A stretch of DNA of 64,000 bases from Chryseobacterium phosphatilyticum (GTDB taxonomy: Bacteria; Bacteroidota; Bacteroidia; Flavobacteriales; Weeksellaceae). The stretch spans positions 565,631 to 629,630 of the forward strand of contig NZ_PPED02000002.1 of NCBI RefSeq assembly GCF_002899825.2. The letters are read 5' to 3'. The notes below the pieces were generated by a model. That model saw only the letters and a program-made list of their open reading frames with translations. It was not told the origin of the DNA and made no database searches. A program made the translations under genes and the position numbers. Positions 45,043 to 54,740 of the stretch are shown in pieces (within the stretch, counting starts at the first letter, position 1; each line of letters begins with the position of its first letter).

Positions 45043-46965
45043 ATGAAACAGGAAATTAGAAAAAATGAAATTCTGGCATTATTATACAGAATTTTTTTAG
45101 CATACTTTTTTTATCAGGTCGCAAGACTTTTATTTTGGTATTTTAATAAAGACCTGATAAGGGTTGATTCTCTTTTAGAGTATGTGAAGCTTGCCTATCA
45201 CGGTGCTGCTTTCGATACAACAGCTATTCTATATGTTAATGCACTATTTATCCTTTTGAGTTTGTTGCCTTTGATAATCAACACTAAAAAAGGATTTCAG
45301 AAAATTCTTTTCTGGGTGTATTTTATAACCAACGGAATAGCCTATGCAATGAATTTCGGAGACTTTATTTATTATAAGTTTTCTCAGGCAAGGCTTACAT
45401 CTGCAGTATTTCAGGTCGCGGAACATGAATCGAATGTGTCTAAAACATTAATGATTTCTATAGGACAACATCCCTTTGTGTTCATTTGGTATATTGTTTT
45501 GATGATTCTGTGGGTTTTTCTTTACAAAAAAGTAAAGGTTCAGGAGACGAAACCTGTGAAACTAGTTCCATATTTTCTTTCTTCCATTATTATTTTATGC
45601 ATCACAGCTGTGTTGGTGGTTGGTGGAATCAGAGGGGATTTTAAACATAGTACAAGACCTATCAATATGGTAGATGCTACCCGTTTTGTAACCAATCCGT
45701 TACAAGGGAATGTTGTATTGAACAGTACTTTCTCGTTTTTCAGAACCTTAAATACCAATAACTTTAAAGAAGTTCATTTTGTAGATGAGCAATATATTAA
45801 GGACAATGTATTTCCTTACAAAGTGTATGACCGAAAAATGACGAACCGTCCTAATATTGTGATTTTTATTGTTGAATCTTTCGGTAGAGAATATTCAGGA
45901 GCCTTTAACAAAGATAAAAACATAAAAGACTATGTTTCTTATACTCCGTTTATGGATAGTCTGGCAGGTCAAAGTCTTATTTTCCCCAATACATTTGCCA
46001 ACGGAAGACAGTCTATTCACGGGATGAGCAGTGTGCTTGCGGGAATACCTAGTCTTACAGATGCCTTTACGGGATCACCATATTCCAATCAGAAAATACA
46101 GTCTATAGTTTCAGTTTGTAATGATCTGGGATATGATACCTCTTTTTATCACGGAGCTCCGAATGGTTCTATGGGATTCCTGGGGTTTGGTAATATCTTG
46201 GGATTCAAACATTATTTTGGGAAAACAGAATACAATCATGACGAGGATTTTGACGGGATGTGGGCCATATGGGATGAACCATTCCTTCAGTATTTTGCAA
46301 AAAATGTGGGAAAGACACAGCCTTTTATGACTACTGTATTTACCGCTTCATCGCATCACCCTTTTAAAATTCCTGAAAAATATAATGGTAAATTTAAAAA
46401 AGGGAAAATTGAAATGCACGAGCCGATACAATATACAGACTACGCGATTAAAAAATATTTTGAAACGGCTAAGAAAGAACCCTGGTTCAATAATACTATT
46501 TTTGTATTCACAGGAGATCATACCAATCAGATTTATTATTCTGAGTATGAGAAGGCAATGAACAGGTTTGCTGTTCCTTTAATATTATACTCTCCAAATC
46601 CCGAATATCAGCTCAAAGGAGTGAGCCCGGAAATGGCACAACAGACGGATATTTATCCTACTTTGGCAGATCTTATCGGCTACAATAAACCTATAAGAAG
46701 CTGGGGCAGAAGTCTAGTAAGCGATAAAAGCTATCCTTCTATTATAGTCAACTCTGATGGAAGTACGGAACAGTTTATGATCGGAAATTACACCTATCGT
46801 TTTGACGGAAAAGATATTGTTGGTGTTTATGATAAAATGGATCTTGGGCTTGAAAAGAATCTGATCAACCAACTTAAAACTCCAGAAGTGGAAAAGGGAA
46901 AACAAACTGCTAAAGCTTGGTATCAGGATTATATGAATAGGGTGATTAATAGGAAACTGAATTAA
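45043..46965 (+). CDS. LTA synthase-like membrane sulfatase-fold protein
   Basis: 640 aa from MKQEIRKN; a TTG three codons upstream overlaps the promoter. Five membrane helices (about 10-215), then a periplasmic phosphodiesterase/phosphoglycerol transferase domain of the sulfatase fold: IFIVESFGREYSG, NGRQSIHGMSS (probable nucleophile region) and FTGDHTNQ. In Gram-negative Bacteroidota such enzymes are thought to modify surface glycolipids or lipid A with phospho-alcohol groups; the real substrate here is unknown. Confidence 0.85.
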   Translation: MKQEIRKNEILALLYRIFLAYFFYQVARLLFWYFNKDLIRVDSLLEYVKLAYHGAAFDTTAILYVNALFILLSLLPLIINTKKGFQKILFWVYFITNGIAYAMNFGDFIYYKFSQARLTSAVFQVAEHESNVSKTLMISIGQHPFVFIWYIVLMILWVFLYKKVKVQETKPVKLVPYFLSSIIILCITAVLVVGGIRGDFKHSTRPINMVDATRFVTNPLQGNVVLNSTFSFFRTLNTNNFKEVHFVDEQYIKDNVFPYKVYDRKMTNRPNIVIFIVESFGREYSGAFNKDKNIKDYVSYTPFMDSLAGQSLIFPNTFANGRQSIHGMSSVLAGIPSLTDAFTGSPYSNQKIQSIVSVCNDLGYDTSFYHGAPNGSMGFLGFGNILGFKHYFGKTEYNHDEDFDGMWAIWDEPFLQYFAKNVGKTQPFMTTVFTASSHHPFKIPEKYNGKFKKGKIEMHEPIQYTDYAIKKYFETAKKEPWFNNTIFVFTGDHTNQIYYSEYEKAMNRFAVPLILYSPNPEYQLKGVSPEMAQQTDIYPTLADLIGYNKPIRSWGRSLVSDKSYPSIIVNSDGSTEQFMIGNYTYRFDGKDIVGVYDKMDLGLEKNLINQLKTPEVEKGKQTAKAWYQDYMNRVINRKLN

Positions 46966-47112
46966 AAAAGTAAAGAGGGATTAGCGATCAAGATCTTCAT
47001 TTTTCAGCCTTTATGCTTCGTATAATAAAAGTTTTTGTTTGTTGAAAATTAATTTATATTTTTATCAATACGTAGATAAGAATATTGTATTGAAATTAAA
47101 ACTATAAGAAAT

Positions 47113-47532
47113 ATGAAAAAATTGGTATTAACATTCGCACTTTCTTTATGTGGTGTGCTCACATTTGCACAGATAGAAGGTAAATGGAAAACAATAGACG
47201 ACGAGACAAAACAGGCAAAATCTATTGTTGAGATATTTAAAAAATCTGATGGTAAATATTATGGGAAAGTTTCTCAATTATTGATAAAGCCGGCTGATCC
47301 AAATTGTACAGTTTGTAAAGATGATAGAAAAGGAAAACCAATTTTAGGATTGGAAATTATCAGAGGACTGAAAAAAGATGGCGATGAATTTACCGGAGGA
47401 AGTATTACAGATCCTAAAACAGGTAAAACATACAAATGTACCATTACAAAAAATGGAGATAAGCTGAATGTAAGAGGTTATCTTGGATTATCTTTATTAG
47501 GAAGAACCCAGGTTTGGGAGAAAGCTAATTAA
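47113..47532 (+). CDS. DUF2147 family secreted protein
   Basis: 139 aa. Signal peptide ends at TFAQ. Starts IEGKWKTIDDETKQAKSIVEI and ends LLGRTQVWEK, matching DUF2147. Contains CTVCKD, a possible metal or disulfide pair. Function unknown. Confidence 0.88.
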   Translation: MKKLVLTFALSLCGVLTFAQIEGKWKTIDDETKQAKSIVEIFKKSDGKYYGKVSQLLIKPADPNCTVCKDDRKGKPILGLEIIRGLKKDGDEFTGGSITDPKTGKTYKCTITKNGDKLNVRGYLGLSLLGRTQVWEKAN

Positions 47533-47556
47533 TATAAGTTTAAATAGAATTTTAAG

Positions 47557-47589
47557 ACAGTATTTCATTTCTGAAATGCTGTTTTTTTT
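47557..47589 (+). terminator. Terminator of the DUF2147 gene
   Basis: ACAGTATTTCA/TGAAATGCTGT, 11 bp with one G-T pair, then a T-run. Confidence 0.8.
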
Positions 47590-47796
47590 GAAAATATCCT
47601 ATAAAGAGAAAATATTTCCATTTATCCTGATGGAACAAGAAAAATTATTTTTTAATAATATTCGGTCATCGACAACTTCCTGCTACCAGCCTCCAGCTTC
47701 CTTCTCCTACAAATGATCACTCTTTGAATTATTATTAATATTAGGGTCTCTCATTTAAATGACATGCCTTTTTATGATATGTATAATAAAAAACAC

Positions 47797-47804
47797 TATT
47801 TTTG
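47797..47804 (+). promoter_or_regulatory. -7 box of pdhB
   Basis: TATTTTTG, 23 nt before the ATG. The roughly 200 bp upstream hold a pyrimidine-rich stretch (CCAGCCTCCAGCTTCC) and no gene. Confidence 0.55.
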
Positions 47805-47827
47805 TAGTCTAAATTTTTCAAGAAAAT

Positions 47828-48808
47828 ATGGCAGAATATACTTTTCGTGAGGTAATTGCACAGGCAATGAGCGAGGAAATGCGTAAAGACGAATCCATCT
47901 ATCTGATGGGGGAGGAAGTTGCAGAATATAATGGTGCATATAAAGCTTCAAAAGGAATGCTGGATGAATTTGGTCCAAAAAGAGTAATCGATACACCGAT
48001 TGCAGAACTTGGATTTACTGGAATCTCTGTAGGAGCTGCAATGAATGGGAACAGACCCATCGTGGAATTTATGACTTTCAATTTCTCCTTGGTAGGAATT
48101 GATCAGATTATCAATAATGCGGCCAAGATCCGTCAGATGAGTGGTGGACAATGGAATTGCCCAATCGTTTTCCGTGGACCTACTGCTTCTGCAGGACAAT
48201 TAGGAGCTACCCACTCTCAGGCATTTGAAGGTTGGTTCGCCAACTGTCCGGGACTTAAAGTGGTAGTACCTTCTAACCCATACGATGCAAAGGGATTGTT
48301 GAAAACTGCAATTCAGGATAATGATCCGGTTATTTTTATGGAGTCTGAGCAGATGTATGGTGATAAAATGGAAATTCCTGAAGAAGAATACTATTTACCA
48401 ATCGGAAAAGCTGATATCAAGAGAGAAGGTAAAGATGTTACTCTGGTTTCTTTCGGTAAGATCATGAAGCTGGCTATGCAGGCTGCTGAAGATATGGAAA
48501 AAGAAGGAATCTCTGTAGAGGTCATCGACCTTAGAACAGTTCGTCCTCTTGATTTTGATACAATTTTAGAATCTGTAAAGAAAACAAATAGATTGGTTAT
48601 TTTGGAAGAAGCGTGGCCATTTGGTTCAATATCTTCAGAAATTACTTATATGGTACAGCAAAAAGCATTCGATTATTTAGATGCACCGATTAAGAGAATT
48701 ACTACTCCTGATGCACCTGCACCATATTCTGCAGCATTATTTGCAGAGTGGTTCCCTAAACTTGAAAAAGTAAAAGAGGAAATAAAAAAAGCGATGTACG
48801 TTAAGTAA
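47828..48808 (+). CDS. pdhB: Pyruvate dehydrogenase E1 component, beta subunit
   Basis: 326 aa. Transketolase pyrimidine-binding and C-terminal domains; typical stretches LMGEEVAEYNGAYK, IDTPIAELGFTG and VEVIDLRTVRPLD. With E1 alpha it decarboxylates pyruvate for acetyl-CoA formation. E1 alpha and E2 are not in the window, so the complex is split in the genome. Confidence 0.95.
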   Translation: MAEYTFREVIAQAMSEEMRKDESIYLMGEEVAEYNGAYKASKGMLDEFGPKRVIDTPIAELGFTGISVGAAMNGNRPIVEFMTFNFSLVGIDQIINNAAKIRQMSGGQWNCPIVFRGPTASAGQLGATHSQAFEGWFANCPGLKVVVPSNPYDAKGLLKTAIQDNDPVIFMESEQMYGDKMEIPEEEYYLPIGKADIKREGKDVTLVSFGKIMKLAMQAAEDMEKEGISVEVIDLRTVRPLDFDTILESVKKTNRLVILEEAWPFGSISSEITYMVQQKAFDYLDAPIKRITTPDAPAPYSAALFAEWFPKLEKVKEEIKKAMYVK

Positions 48809-48819
48809 TCATAATAGAG

Positions 48820-48846
48820 AAAAACTTCCGAAAGGAAGTTTTTTCA
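48820..48846 (+). terminator. Terminator of pdhB
   Basis: AAAACTTCC/GGAAGTTTT stem, GAAA loop, then a T-run. Confidence 0.8.
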
Positions 48847-48872
48847 TTTATTATATTCATGAAGAAAAATTC

Positions 48873-48900
48873 TTGACTTCATAAAATTGATCTAAATTTG
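48873..48900 (+). promoter_or_regulatory. Promoter of kup
   Basis: TTG at 48873-48875, a 17-bp spacer, TAAATTTG at 48893-48900. Full match to the flavobacterial consensus. Confidence 0.65.
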
Positions 48901-48927
48901 CGCTTTTAAAAAAATAAATTGGCTGAT

Positions 48928-50919
48928 ATGGCAGAAGTTACAGAAGGCGGTCATCACTTTGACTTAAAGAAGCTTTCATTTGTAGGCGTTATTGTTTCTC
49001 TCGGGATTGTTTTCGGGGATATTGGTACGTCACCGCTTTACGTAATGAAAGCGATTGTGAATGCAAGAAAAGATGGCGCTACTATGCCTTTTGATGAATA
49101 CATTGAGGGAGCATTATCCTGTATCATCTGGACATTGACGCTTCAGACAACTCTTAAATATGTTATTATTGCTTTGAGAGCAGATAACAAAGGAGAAGGA
49201 GGTATTCTCGCATTGTATTCACTGGTAAAAAAACTTAAGAAAAAATGGTTGTATGTCGTCGCCATTATTGGGGCATCCACTCTGGTTGCAGATAGTGTTA
49301 TCACACCTTCGCTAACCGTGATGTCTGCAATTGAGGGGCTTAAAATATATAATCCTGAAACTCCTGTAGTTCTCATTACGTTGGTCATTTTATTTGTAAT
49401 ATTTGTTGTTCAGCAGTTTGGAACAGCATCTATTGGTAAGTTTTTCGGACCCATTATGGTAACGTGGTTTCTGGTACTGGGAGTTTCCGGTTCGATGCAC
49501 ATTTTTGATCATATTGAAATTATCAGAGCATTTAATCCCATGTATGCCTATAATTTGATTACCCATTCATCAAGTGCAATTGTCATTATGGGAGCCGTTT
49601 TCCTTTGTACCACAGGAGCAGAAGCTCTGTATTCCGATTTGGGACATTGCGGGGCAAAAAATATAAGAATAAGCTGGATTTTTGTTAAAATAATGCTTAT
49701 TCTAAACTATTTAGGACAAGGTTCATGGTTGCTGGATAATTATCAGCAGGTTCACAACGGAGTAAATCCTTTCTTTGGAATCATGCCTGAATGGGCTGTT
49801 TTACCAAGTGTAATTTTAGCAACAGCAGCAGCAATTATTGCAAGTCAGGCAGTAATTACAGGTTCATTTACGATGTTCTCAGAAGCAATGTCTATTTCTT
49901 TCTGGCCGAACCAGCATATTGAATACCCCTCCGGAATTAAAGGACAAATGTACATTCCAAGAATTAACTGGGGATTGATGGCTTTCTGTTTTGTAGTGGT
50001 TATATTTTTCCAGAAATCAGAGAGGATGGAAGCAGCTTATGGGCTTACGATTACGATTACGATGTTGATGACAACCATTCTTTTATTGTTCTGGCTGAGT
50101 CGTACAAGAGTCAACAAAATTTTTATTATCGGATTTGCCATTGTTTACCTCTTCCTGGAGTCAGGGTTCTTCTATGCAAATGTGATCAAATTTGTAGATG
50201 GAGGTTGGCTAACCATGGTGTTGGGTGGATTTATTGCGGTATGCATGTATGCATGGTATAACGGCAGATTGATCAAAGCAAACTTTATCCAGTATGTAAA
50301 GATTGATAAGTATATCTCTATCCTTAAAGATATGAAGCTGGATGAAACGATTCCAAAATATGCAACCAACTTAGCATATCTGAGCAGAGCGAAAAGAAAT
50401 GATGAAGTAGAATCAAAAATTATTTACTCCATTATCAAAAAACAGCCCAAGAGAGCAGATCATTACTTTATTCTAAGTATTGTCAATCAGGAAGATCCGT
50501 ACACTTTCAAATATACAGTAGATGAAATTCTACCCGGAACTGTTTATAAAATTAATTTCCTTTTAGGATTTAAAGTAGACCGAAGAATCAATGATTACTT
50601 TAATATGGTTTTAAGAGACCTTATGGCAGATGGAACTATTCCTTCTCGAAGCAGCCATCCGTCTTTGAGATCTCATAATATACCACCGGATCTTAAGTAT
50701 GTTATTATAGATAATACATATATCAACGATATCCTTTTAACTGTTAAACAGAAGATTACCCTTAATATTTACAACTTTGTAAAATATATCGGAAGTGATG
50801 ACTTTAAGGCTTGGGGAGTATCCTCACACAACGTAGAAGTAGAATCTGCACCGATCACAGAATTGACTGTTTATGACAATAAGATTGAACAATCCGGATA
50901 CTTCCGTCACAATTCTTAA
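48928..50919 (+). CDS. kup: KUP system potassium uptake protein
   Basis: 663 aa from MAEVTEGG; a TTG three codons upstream is less likely. The signature GDIGTSPLYV is near residue 36, and about 12 helices fill residues 20-455. A soluble C-terminal tail (to 663) is typical. It carries K+ with H+ into the cell. Monocistronic with a good promoter. Confidence 0.95.
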   Translation: MAEVTEGGHHFDLKKLSFVGVIVSLGIVFGDIGTSPLYVMKAIVNARKDGATMPFDEYIEGALSCIIWTLTLQTTLKYVIIALRADNKGEGGILALYSLVKKLKKKWLYVVAIIGASTLVADSVITPSLTVMSAIEGLKIYNPETPVVLITLVILFVIFVVQQFGTASIGKFFGPIMVTWFLVLGVSGSMHIFDHIEIIRAFNPMYAYNLITHSSSAIVIMGAVFLCTTGAEALYSDLGHCGAKNIRISWIFVKIMLILNYLGQGSWLLDNYQQVHNGVNPFFGIMPEWAVLPSVILATAAAIIASQAVITGSFTMFSEAMSISFWPNQHIEYPSGIKGQMYIPRINWGLMAFCFVVVIFFQKSERMEAAYGLTITITMLMTTILLLFWLSRTRVNKIFIIGFAIVYLFLESGFFYANVIKFVDGGWLTMVLGGFIAVCMYAWYNGRLIKANFIQYVKIDKYISILKDMKLDETIPKYATNLAYLSRAKRNDEVESKIIYSIIKKQPKRADHYFILSIVNQEDPYTFKYTVDEILPGTVYKINFLLGFKVDRRINDYFNMVLRDLMADGTIPSRSSHPSLRSHNIPPDLKYVIIDNTYINDILLTVKQKITLNIYNFVKYIGSDDFKAWGVSSHNVEVESAPITELTVYDNKIEQSGYFRHNS

Positions 50920-50963
50920 GCCACAAGGCATTAAACCATACTATCTATTTAAATAAAATTCAA

Positions 50964-50971
50964 TAAATTTG
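50964..50971 (+). promoter_or_regulatory. -7 box of the Fur family gene
   Basis: TAAATTTG, 15 nt before the ATG. Confidence 0.55.
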
Positions 50972-50986
50972 TAGATAATTTTTTTA

Positions 50987-51460
50987 ATGGATACAGTACA
51001 AAAAGAAAAAAATATAGCTTTAATCAAGGATGTTTTAAGGAATTACTTGTTAGAAAAGGGATTCAGAAACACACCTGAGAGATATACGATATTAGAAGAA
51101 ATTTATAATATGGATCATCACTTTAATGTTGATGATCTGTATCTTCTGATGATGCAAAAAAAGTATCATGTTTCTAAAGCTACGATTTACAACACTATTG
51201 AGATCTTTCTCGATGCAGGCTTAATTCGTAAGCACCAGTTTGGAGAAAAGACATTAACTTCTTCTTCTTACGAGAAATCTTATTTTGACAAGCAGCATGA
51301 CCATTTGGTGATCTACAAAAAAGATTCAGATAAAGAAATAGAAGAAATTATTGAATTCTGTGACCCAAGAATTCAAGGAATCAAAGAAGCCATAGAAGAA
51401 GCTTTTGGCGTAAAAATTGATTCTCATTCGCTATATTTCTATGGCACTAAGAATGACTAA
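50987..51460 (+). CDS. Fur family transcriptional regulator
   Basis: 157 aa. Winged helix (about 20-85: RNTPERYTILEEI, VSKATIYNTIEIF) then a dimerisation domain with QHDHLVIY and HSHSLYFYG. The CxxC zinc site found in many Fur proteins is absent: where CxxCG is expected the sequence is YKKDS. Metal specificity is therefore unclear (Fur, Zur or PerR-like). The OstA-like gene starts 3 bp after its stop, so the two are co-transcribed. Confidence 0.88.
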   Translation: MDTVQKEKNIALIKDVLRNYLLEKGFRNTPERYTILEEIYNMDHHFNVDDLYLLMMQKKYHVSKATIYNTIEIFLDAGLIRKHQFGEKTLTSSSYEKSYFDKQHDHLVIYKKDSDKEIEEIIEFCDPRIQGIKEAIEEAFGVKIDSHSLYFYGTKND

Positions 51461-51463
51461 TTA

Positions 51464-53206
51464 ATGAGAATAATCCTTTTTCTGTTTATCTTTATTTCAA
51501 CGCTCAGCTTTGCGCAGGATAAAACACCTGTAAAGAGAGATCCTTATCTGCAAGCTCCTTTACAGGCAAAACCACTACCGCAAAAGCCAGAAGATAAGAT
51601 AAAGATTATCCATGCGGATAAAATCATAAAAGACCCTGCAAAATATGAGGGCAACCAATACTTTACCGGAAATGTTCAAATAGAACATCAGGGGTCTGTT
51701 CTTACAGCTGATGAAGTTGTCTTATACAACGAAGAAAACTTTGTAAAAGCAATGGGCAATACAAAGCTTCAAAATGCAGACGGCTCAGTAATTACCGCAG
51801 GGGAAATGGAATATGATGGCAACACCCAAAAAGGAGTGGCCAGAAAAAATGTCGTTCTTACAGATCCTAAGCAAACCATAAAGACTGATATTCTGTATTA
51901 TGACAGACTTGCTAATCAGGCCTATTTTAATACGGGAGGAACTATTTCAGACAGCCAGGGAAATGTGATGTATACAAAGTCGGCAACCTACTTTTTAGAT
52001 ACTAAAATGATAGACTTTGTAGGGAATGTAAAAATAGATAACGCCCAATACATCATTGAGGGTGTTAATATCAAACAGAATCAGAACACTAATACGGCTG
52101 AATTTTTTGGTCCTACAACTATTACCAACAGAGCGAACCCCAAAAACAGGGTATATACTGAAAGAGGAACTTATAAAATGGGTACTAAAGAAGCCTTTCT
52201 TAATAAGAATTCCAAGATCTTTTATAATGATAAAATCCTTACCGGGGATGATATGTATTTTAATCAAATTACAGGATTTGGTAAGGCGACAGGAAATGTA
52301 ACATTGGATGATCCAAAGGAAAGAAGATATATAAAAGGAGGTTACGGAGAAATTTTTGAAAAAAAAGATTCTGCAATGATGACCAAGAACCCTTATGCTG
52401 TAAAGGCAATGGAAAAAGATTCCGTTTATTTTGCCGCTGAAAAAATACTCTCTTATCAAAGACCGGATTCTCTTGATATTAAAATCAAAAAAAGCTTTTT
52501 AAGAGCCTACAAAAAGGCAAGAATATATAAATCGAATGCCCAGGGAAGAGCAGATTCCATTGCGTTTAACGAAACAGACGGTATTATGCATATGTACACA
52601 AAACCGATTCTGTGGAGTGGAGAAAAGCAAGTGACAGGAGATAAGGTAGAAGCTTATTTTAATACAAAAAATGAAAATATAGACTCTTTAAAAGTCATTG
52701 GAAATGCTTTTGCCATCAGTAAAGTCGATTCTACTAATCTGAAAGACGAATTCAATCAGGTTAAAGGGAAGTTTATGACGGTTTACTATGAGAAGAATGA
52801 TATTAAAGAAGCCAGAGTTGTAGGAAATGCTCAATCTATCGCATATGTTGATGATACCGACCAGGAAACCAAAAAACCGGAAAGGATAGGAATTACCCTT
52901 TCAGCCTGCGGAATCATAGGAGCATTATTTGAAGAAAGAGCGCTGCAGATCATTTCATGTAGTATTGGAGCTACATCAGATACCTATCCGATGAGCAAAA
53001 TAGAACCTTCGAGGAGAAAGTTTCAGGATTTTAACTGGAACACCAAAGACCGGATCAGGAAATGGCAGGATATTCTGGTCGACAGTCCAAACAATGAGGA
53101 AATACAATATACCTCTGATAATGAATTGTTTGATAAAGCTCAGAAAGCTATAGATGATGAGAAAGCTAAAGAAGAAGCCAAAAAGCCAAAAAGAACAAGA
53201 AAATAA
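51464..53206 (+). CDS. OstA/LptA-like protein
   Basis: 580 aa with a signal peptide (ends at SFAQ). OstA-like beta repeats fill about 45-480 (KIIHADKII, GNVQIEHQGSVLTADEVVLYN, and further strands of the same type), then a charged Lys/Glu-rich tail. LptA-like proteins form the periplasmic bridge for lipopolysaccharide; this is the longer Bacteroidota form. Co-transcribed with the Fur family gene. Confidence 0.85.
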   Translation: MRIILFLFIFISTLSFAQDKTPVKRDPYLQAPLQAKPLPQKPEDKIKIIHADKIIKDPAKYEGNQYFTGNVQIEHQGSVLTADEVVLYNEENFVKAMGNTKLQNADGSVITAGEMEYDGNTQKGVARKNVVLTDPKQTIKTDILYYDRLANQAYFNTGGTISDSQGNVMYTKSATYFLDTKMIDFVGNVKIDNAQYIIEGVNIKQNQNTNTAEFFGPTTITNRANPKNRVYTERGTYKMGTKEAFLNKNSKIFYNDKILTGDDMYFNQITGFGKATGNVTLDDPKERRYIKGGYGEIFEKKDSAMMTKNPYAVKAMEKDSVYFAAEKILSYQRPDSLDIKIKKSFLRAYKKARIYKSNAQGRADSIAFNETDGIMHMYTKPILWSGEKQVTGDKVEAYFNTKNENIDSLKVIGNAFAISKVDSTNLKDEFNQVKGKFMTVYYEKNDIKEARVVGNAQSIAYVDDTDQETKKPERIGITLSACGIIGALFEERALQIISCSIGATSDTYPMSKIEPSRRKFQDFNWNTKDRIRKWQDILVDSPNNEEIQYTSDNELFDKAQKAIDDEKAKEEAKKPKRTRK

Positions 53207-53216
53207 TATAAAAAAG

Positions 53217-53240
53217 ACCGCTTTATGAGCGGTTTTTTTT
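53217..53240 (+). terminator. Terminator of the OstA-like gene
   Basis: ACCGCT/AGCGGT stem, loop TTATG, then a run of eight T. Confidence 0.75.
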
Positions 53241-53833
53241 ATGCACTCCTGAATTTTTGTTAGATTTCTCTAAAATTTTTGTTAGATAAAATCTATCGTT
53301 TAGAGGGGAGCAACCGTAAGAAAATTTTTTATCTGTTATTGACTTTACTCACAGTGTAGAGAGTATTGTTTTAGGTATATTTTTTTGCTCTATAAATCCT
53401 ATGTAAGAAATTGTAGGAAAGCAATTGAGCAGTTTTTTTTGGAATTCCTTTTGTCTGATTCAATTATCATTCATTTACGATTAAAATTTTCCTTTCTTTT
53501 TGAAAACATAGATTGCTTAAAGAAATTAACCATAACAGTTATTTTTAAATTTTTTTTCAAGGAAAATAGTTCTTTATATCCTTTTTTCGTGAATTAATAG
53601 CGATTAATTGTAAAATAAAATAGGTTAAAACTGTGAAAAATTAACCTTATAATATATAAAATCGAAAATATTATTTTATTGACTTAAATGTAGCAAATAG
53701 CTCATCAGTATAGGTTTTGTGAAGTTTTTATTATTATCATTTTTTAGACTTATTATTTTTTTTATCAATACATATTTATTGGATTGTAAAATTTTATACA
53801 TTTAATACATCAAGCCTACAAAAAATTAACAAT
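53241..53833. other. Long AT-rich gene-free stretch
   Basis: About 590 bp. It has a 14-bp direct repeat AATTTTTGTTAGAT at 53252-53265 and 53274-53287 (22 bp apart), followed by TAGAT-AAA-ATCTA, and a 6-bp inverted repeat GGTTAA/TTAACC at 53623-53646. A 70-codon open frame at 53385-53597 has no start signal or coding-like composition and is not called. The region presumably carries the promoter and control of the three-gene secreted-protein cluster. Confidence 0.5.
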
Positions 53834-54739
53834 ATGAAAACAAAATTTAGTTTGATAATCTTTATACTATATAGTATAGAGATTTTTGCTCAGGTAGGGA
53901 TATCAAAAAGTTTGATTTTTCAACCGGACAGCAGAGCTCAATTGCATGTAAAACAGGACGATTATGCAGCAAGAATGCCCAGAGCTAATACCACCTCAGT
54001 ATTACCTGTCTCATTATCTGGCACTACAGGAGACGGAACGCAGGGCTCTATAATTTTTAATCGTGAGACCGGAAGTATTGTTCAAAACGATGGTACAAGC
54101 TGGAAAATCTCAGATCCGATTGTCACTACCATGAAGAATAATAAGATGGCTCGTTTTGTAAGAAATACTGTCGTTACAACAACCTGTCAGCCATGTACGC
54201 TTTTTCCTCCTACATGTTTTATCGGATCTGATAGGCAATGTGCCGCAGTAGATGTGCCTTTTACCACGGCCACACCCGCTTTAAACGAAATTTCCAATGA
54301 TGTAGCATTGGTCAGTACTCCCAGTAATATGATCACTTTTAAAACAAGAGGTCTATATAAGCTCTCCTTTAAAAGTGGAGCTATTGATGTAGGAGAAGCT
54401 ACCTGTGTGGGAGCCACTACTAACCTATATTCAAGATTGAATCTGGAGCTTAGCACAGATAATGGATCTACATGGAAACCTGTCAATAATACCGTAAGCA
54501 ATACAACAGGAGGGTTGCTGGCATTGGGTTCTATCCCTGTTGGATCAGTAGACGTAGGGCAATCATTAGCATTTACTTATGTAGGGGTATTCAATGCGAA
54601 TGACAGGGTGAGATTGAGATTTTTTGGTAATCAAACGATGAATGTTGGAGGATGTGTTGGGACCAATATGTACTTTGCAATGAATACCACGGGAAATTCT
54701 ATATCAGAAATTATTGTTGAAAAAATTAATATGCAATAA
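53834..54739 (+). CDS. Secreted C1q/TNF-like beta-sandwich protein 1
   Basis: 301 aa. Signal peptide ends at IFAQ. The motif GSIIFNRETGSIVQNDGTSW (about 72-91) is shared in pattern with the next two proteins, and the C-terminal half has the strand pattern of a C1q/TNF-like fold (ITFKTRGLYKLSFKSG). Cys-rich insert CQPCTLFPPTC near 117. The three genes are spaced 1 bp apart (54739/54741, 55568/55570), one operon. Adhesin or fibre subunits are likely; function not shown by sequence. Confidence 0.65.
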   Translation: MKTKFSLIIFILYSIEIFAQVGISKSLIFQPDSRAQLHVKQDDYAARMPRANTTSVLPVSLSGTTGDGTQGSIIFNRETGSIVQNDGTSWKISDPIVTTMKNNKMARFVRNTVVTTTCQPCTLFPPTCFIGSDRQCAAVDVPFTTATPALNEISNDVALVSTPSNMITFKTRGLYKLSFKSGAIDVGEATCVGATTNLYSRLNLELSTDNGSTWKPVNNTVSNTTGGLLALGSIPVGSVDVGQSLAFTYVGVFNANDRVRLRFFGNQTMNVGGCVGTNMYFAMNTTGNSISEIIVEKINMQ

Positions 54740-54740
54740 G

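Noticed and set aside
53385..53597. 70-codon open frame in the AT-rich gap before the secreted-protein operon
   Set aside because: Composition is dominated by Phe/Ile/Leu/Lys as expected from random AT-rich DNA; no ribosome site, domain or conservation can be argued.
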